A stretch of 15,785 nucleotides of DNA from Thalassospira sp. UBA1131. Its GTDB lineage: Bacteria; Pseudomonadota; Alphaproteobacteria; Rhodospirillales; Thalassospiraceae. A program made the translations under genes and the position numbers. The stretch spans positions 1 through 15,785 of the forward strand of contig NZ_DCAO01000028.1 in NCBI RefSeq assembly GCF_002311515.1. Direction: 5' to 3'. This document shows positions 14,220 through 15,785 of this stretch, in pieces. A model generated the notes under the pieces. That model was given only the letters and a program-made list of their open reading frames with translations, was not told where the DNA came from and ran no database searches. Numbering within the stretch: position 1 is the stretch's first letter; each line of letters begins with the position of its first letter.

Positions 14220-14798
14220 ATGATGTCGTACGAACCACATCCGGCACGCCGGAAGGGTGAGGTTAATTGTACCGGTCATGGACGTGACTGGGGACAAAAC
14301 AGCCATATTCTTCCAGGGCGTCGCGTCAATGAGCCCAACCATCAGGCTTGGAAAAGCCGCATGGCAGCGGGCATATACAAATACGAACCTTCCGATGCAG
14401 ACGGTGATGGATTATTTGCCGACTACATTGAAGAAGCTTCGGTCGCCGTGACCCGGACTTTCGAAAACAGTGTCGGGATGCTTAAATCCGTGATGGAAAT
14501 GATGGCGTTTCTTGAAGGTATCCGCGTCATGCATCATGACGGTGCTGTTGCGCCGAAAACGGATAAACGCCTTGATCGTCTGAGCAATGGCAGGTTTACC
14601 AATCGTGCGTCGGAAAACGCGACGCATGAACGAAACGGCTTGTCCTCGGAATTCATGGTTCAGCTTCACAACATGTGCACCAATGGGCAGAAGCCCTGCC
14701 CGGACCATGTGAAAGTGACAAAGCGGTACGGAACATATCTTGAGCCCGAGCACGAGATCATTCCGCCGAAACCACGTGTAACCCGTTACGACCACTGA
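14220..14798 (+). CDS. Hypothetical protein, paralogue 2 of an unrecognised family
   Basis: This 192-residue protein shares the N-terminal block of the 13273 gene (31 of 47 identical: EPHPARR, GE, GRDWG, LPGRR, NH, SR) and a central helical segment (about 85-105, MLKSVMEMMAFLEGIR) ending in a K/E-RL-D motif. The C-terminus is unrelated, longer and basic, ending in a proline-rich KPRVTRYDH tail. The ATG at 14220 is chosen because it aligns exactly with the paralogue's start and follows GGGGAAAG; the frame is open upstream to 13986 but that part has no similarity. An adjacent ATG at 14223 is an alternative. No export signal or membrane segment is seen. The pair looks like an old duplication that included control sequence. 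It converges on a second AraC gene, ending 11 bases from its stop. Function unknown. Confidence 0.8.
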   Translation: MMSYEPHPARRKGEVNCTGHGRDWGQNSHILPGRRVNEPNHQAWKSRMAAGIYKYEPSDADGDGLFADYIEEASVAVTRTFENSVGMLKSVMEMMAFLEGIRVMHHDGAVAPKTDKRLDRLSNGRFTNRASENATHERNGLSSEFMVQLHNMCTNGQKPCPDHVKVTKRYGTYLEPEHEIIPPKPRVTRYDH

Positions 14799-14809
14799 GT
14801 GTCTCGGGC

Positions 14810-15610
14810 TTATCGGAAATAGCTACCCGGTGTGCGGCCTGTGGCCTTGCGAAACATGGCGATAAAGGCCGATGGGGTCTCATAGCCAAGATCAAGTGCG
14901 ATCTCGGTCACCGGACGGTCATTGGCGAGCTTTTCAAGCGCATGGAGCAGACGAAGCTTTTGCCGCCATTCGCGGAACGGCATGCCGGTTTCGCGCTGAA
15001 AAAGCCGGGCAAGTGTGCGGCTTGAGGCGCCGCATACCTTTGCCCAGTCCTCAAGCGTGCGGTTATCGGCCGGATCGCCTTGCAGATGATCGCAAATGCG
15101 TGCCAGTCGGGTGTCCTTGGGCGCAGGTAGATAAAGCTTGTCCTGATCGGGGGCCTTGATCTGATCGAGCAATACGCGGATCAGGCGGCCTTCTTCTCCA
15201 TCTTCATTATATTCGACCGGAATTTCGGTTGCAGCCCGGATCAGTTCGCGCAAAAGCGGACTGACTTCCAGAACCATGCAGCGATCGGGCAGGTTGGCGG
15301 CAACGTCCCGACCGATATAAAGGTGGCGGGCCCGGGTAAAGCCCGTGCAGGTCACCGCATGCTGCGTGTGGGGCGGGACCCATACCGCGCGCTGTGGCGG
15401 CACGATCCACATCCCGGCCTCTGTCACCACGGTCATCGTGCCCTCAATCGCATATAAAAGCTGGTTCCAGTCATGGCTGTGTGCCGCAACATGATAGCCA
15501 GCAGGCATATCACTGACCCGGACATATACCGCGCGTGGCAACTCACGCGGGCGGGGGATCTTGTTGTGATGTTCCGGACGTCCGTCAAAGGTGTTGAGGA
15601 TATGAACCAT
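14810..15610 (-). CDS. AraC-family regulator with N-terminal cupin domain
   Basis: This 266-residue protein has a cupin sensor domain in the first 130 residues (AGYHVAAHSHDWNQLLYAIEGTMTV, then WIVPPQRAVWVPPHTQHAV) and a C-terminal AraC domain (TLEDWAKVCGASSRTLARLFQRETGMPFREWRQKLRL, then VTEIALDLGYETPSAFIAMFRKATGRTPGSYF). The architecture matches NimR (YeaM)-type regulators, which usually sit beside and control a divergent exporter. A new gene does start divergently at 15766 but is cut off. No strong ribosome binding site precedes the ATG at 15610, though its position fits family length. It does not share the sensor domain of the regulator ending at 11815, so the two respond to different signals. 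Confidence 0.9.
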   Translation of the reverse strand: MVHILNTFDGRPEHHNKIPRPRELPRAVYVRVSDMPAGYHVAAHSHDWNQLLYAIEGTMTVVTEAGMWIVPPQRAVWVPPHTQHAVTCTGFTRARHLYIGRDVAANLPDRCMVLEVSPLLRELIRAATEIPVEYNEDGEEGRLIRVLLDQIKAPDQDKLYLPAPKDTRLARICDHLQGDPADNRTLEDWAKVCGASSRTLARLFQRETGMPFREWRQKLRLLHALEKLANDRPVTEIALDLGYETPSAFIAMFRKATGRTPGSYFR

Positions 15611-15765
15611 GATGCGGCGACATTCAAAACTGTCTTGATTGCGATATATGATGGCAGATTACCGCAAGACAGACGGATCGGACAGGTTTAACTTGGTCGC
15701 ATTCCAAAACGCACAAGATGTGACAGGGGCGTCGCCACCACAACGATCCTGTCCTCGGAGGTACA
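15611..15765. promoter_or_regulatory. Divergent spacer between the cupin AraC gene and the next gene
   Basis: This 155-base spacer should contain two promoters and an operator. GGAGG at 15757-15761 is a strong ribosome binding site for the rightward gene. I see no clear dyad or -35/-10 pair. Confidence 0.4.
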
Positions 15766-15785
15766 ATGTCCAAGGAAATCATACC
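15766..15785 (+). CDS. Start of a gene cut by the right edge
   Basis: ATG at 15766 follows GGAGG by 4 bases and opens MSKEII before the window ends. Divergent position to a NimR-like regulator suggests a transporter or enzyme regulated by it, but too little is present to identify the product. Confidence 0.6.

Overview
The window reads as chromosomal DNA of an alphaproteobacterium. The genes are densely packed and GC-rich, translation starts include TTG, transport genes overlap with ATGA-type junctions, and the protein set (glutaryl-CoA dehydrogenase, Pot-type importer, EamA exporter, LysR and AraC regulators) is typical of marine Rhodospirillales. My impression is something Thalassospira-like, but that is recollection of style, not a database match. 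I see no RNA gene, insertion sequence, CRISPR array or prophage gene.

Left part (1-3611): a LysR-type regulator on the minus strand runs off the left edge and is divergent from gcdH (glutaryl-CoA dehydrogenase) and a CaiB/BaiF CoA-transferase. This matches the known gcdR-gcdH-gcdG arrangement for glutarate use at the end of lysine/cadaverine breakdown: the transferase makes glutaryl-CoA and GcdH oxidises and decarboxylates it to crotonyl-CoA.

Middle (3612-8805): a four-gene polyamine-type ABC importer (potA, potB, potC, potD) is followed by a nitrilase-superfamily amidohydrolase on the same strand. Their position next to glutarate genes suggests import and deamidation of an amine or amide (polyamine, cadaverine or 5-aminovaleramide type) that could feed C5 catabolism; this is inference. 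A strong shared terminator separates the amidohydrolase from a convergent nicotinamidase (pncA) that carries a twin-arginine export signal.

Right-middle (9634-11678): a ketopantoate-reductase-family gene (panE-like) and a convergent EamA/DMT exporter, whose leader can fold so as to hide its own ribosome binding site.

Right (11815-15785): the least ordinary part. An AraC/XylS-type regulator is divergent from a hypothetical gene. About 400 bases further on lies a diverged paralogue of that gene. The two proteins share a distinctive 47-residue N-terminal block (31 of 47 identical, rich in Arg, His, Trp and Gly) that I do not recognise, and a weaker central helix. Upstream of the first paralogue lie two 20-bp half-sites with a 21-bp period, the classical AraC/XylS geometry. 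A weaker pair with the same 21-bp period lies upstream of the second. I regard this regulator, operator and paralogue pair as the best candidate for an undescribed system. The window closes with a second, cupin-type AraC regulator divergent from a gene of which only the first codons are present.
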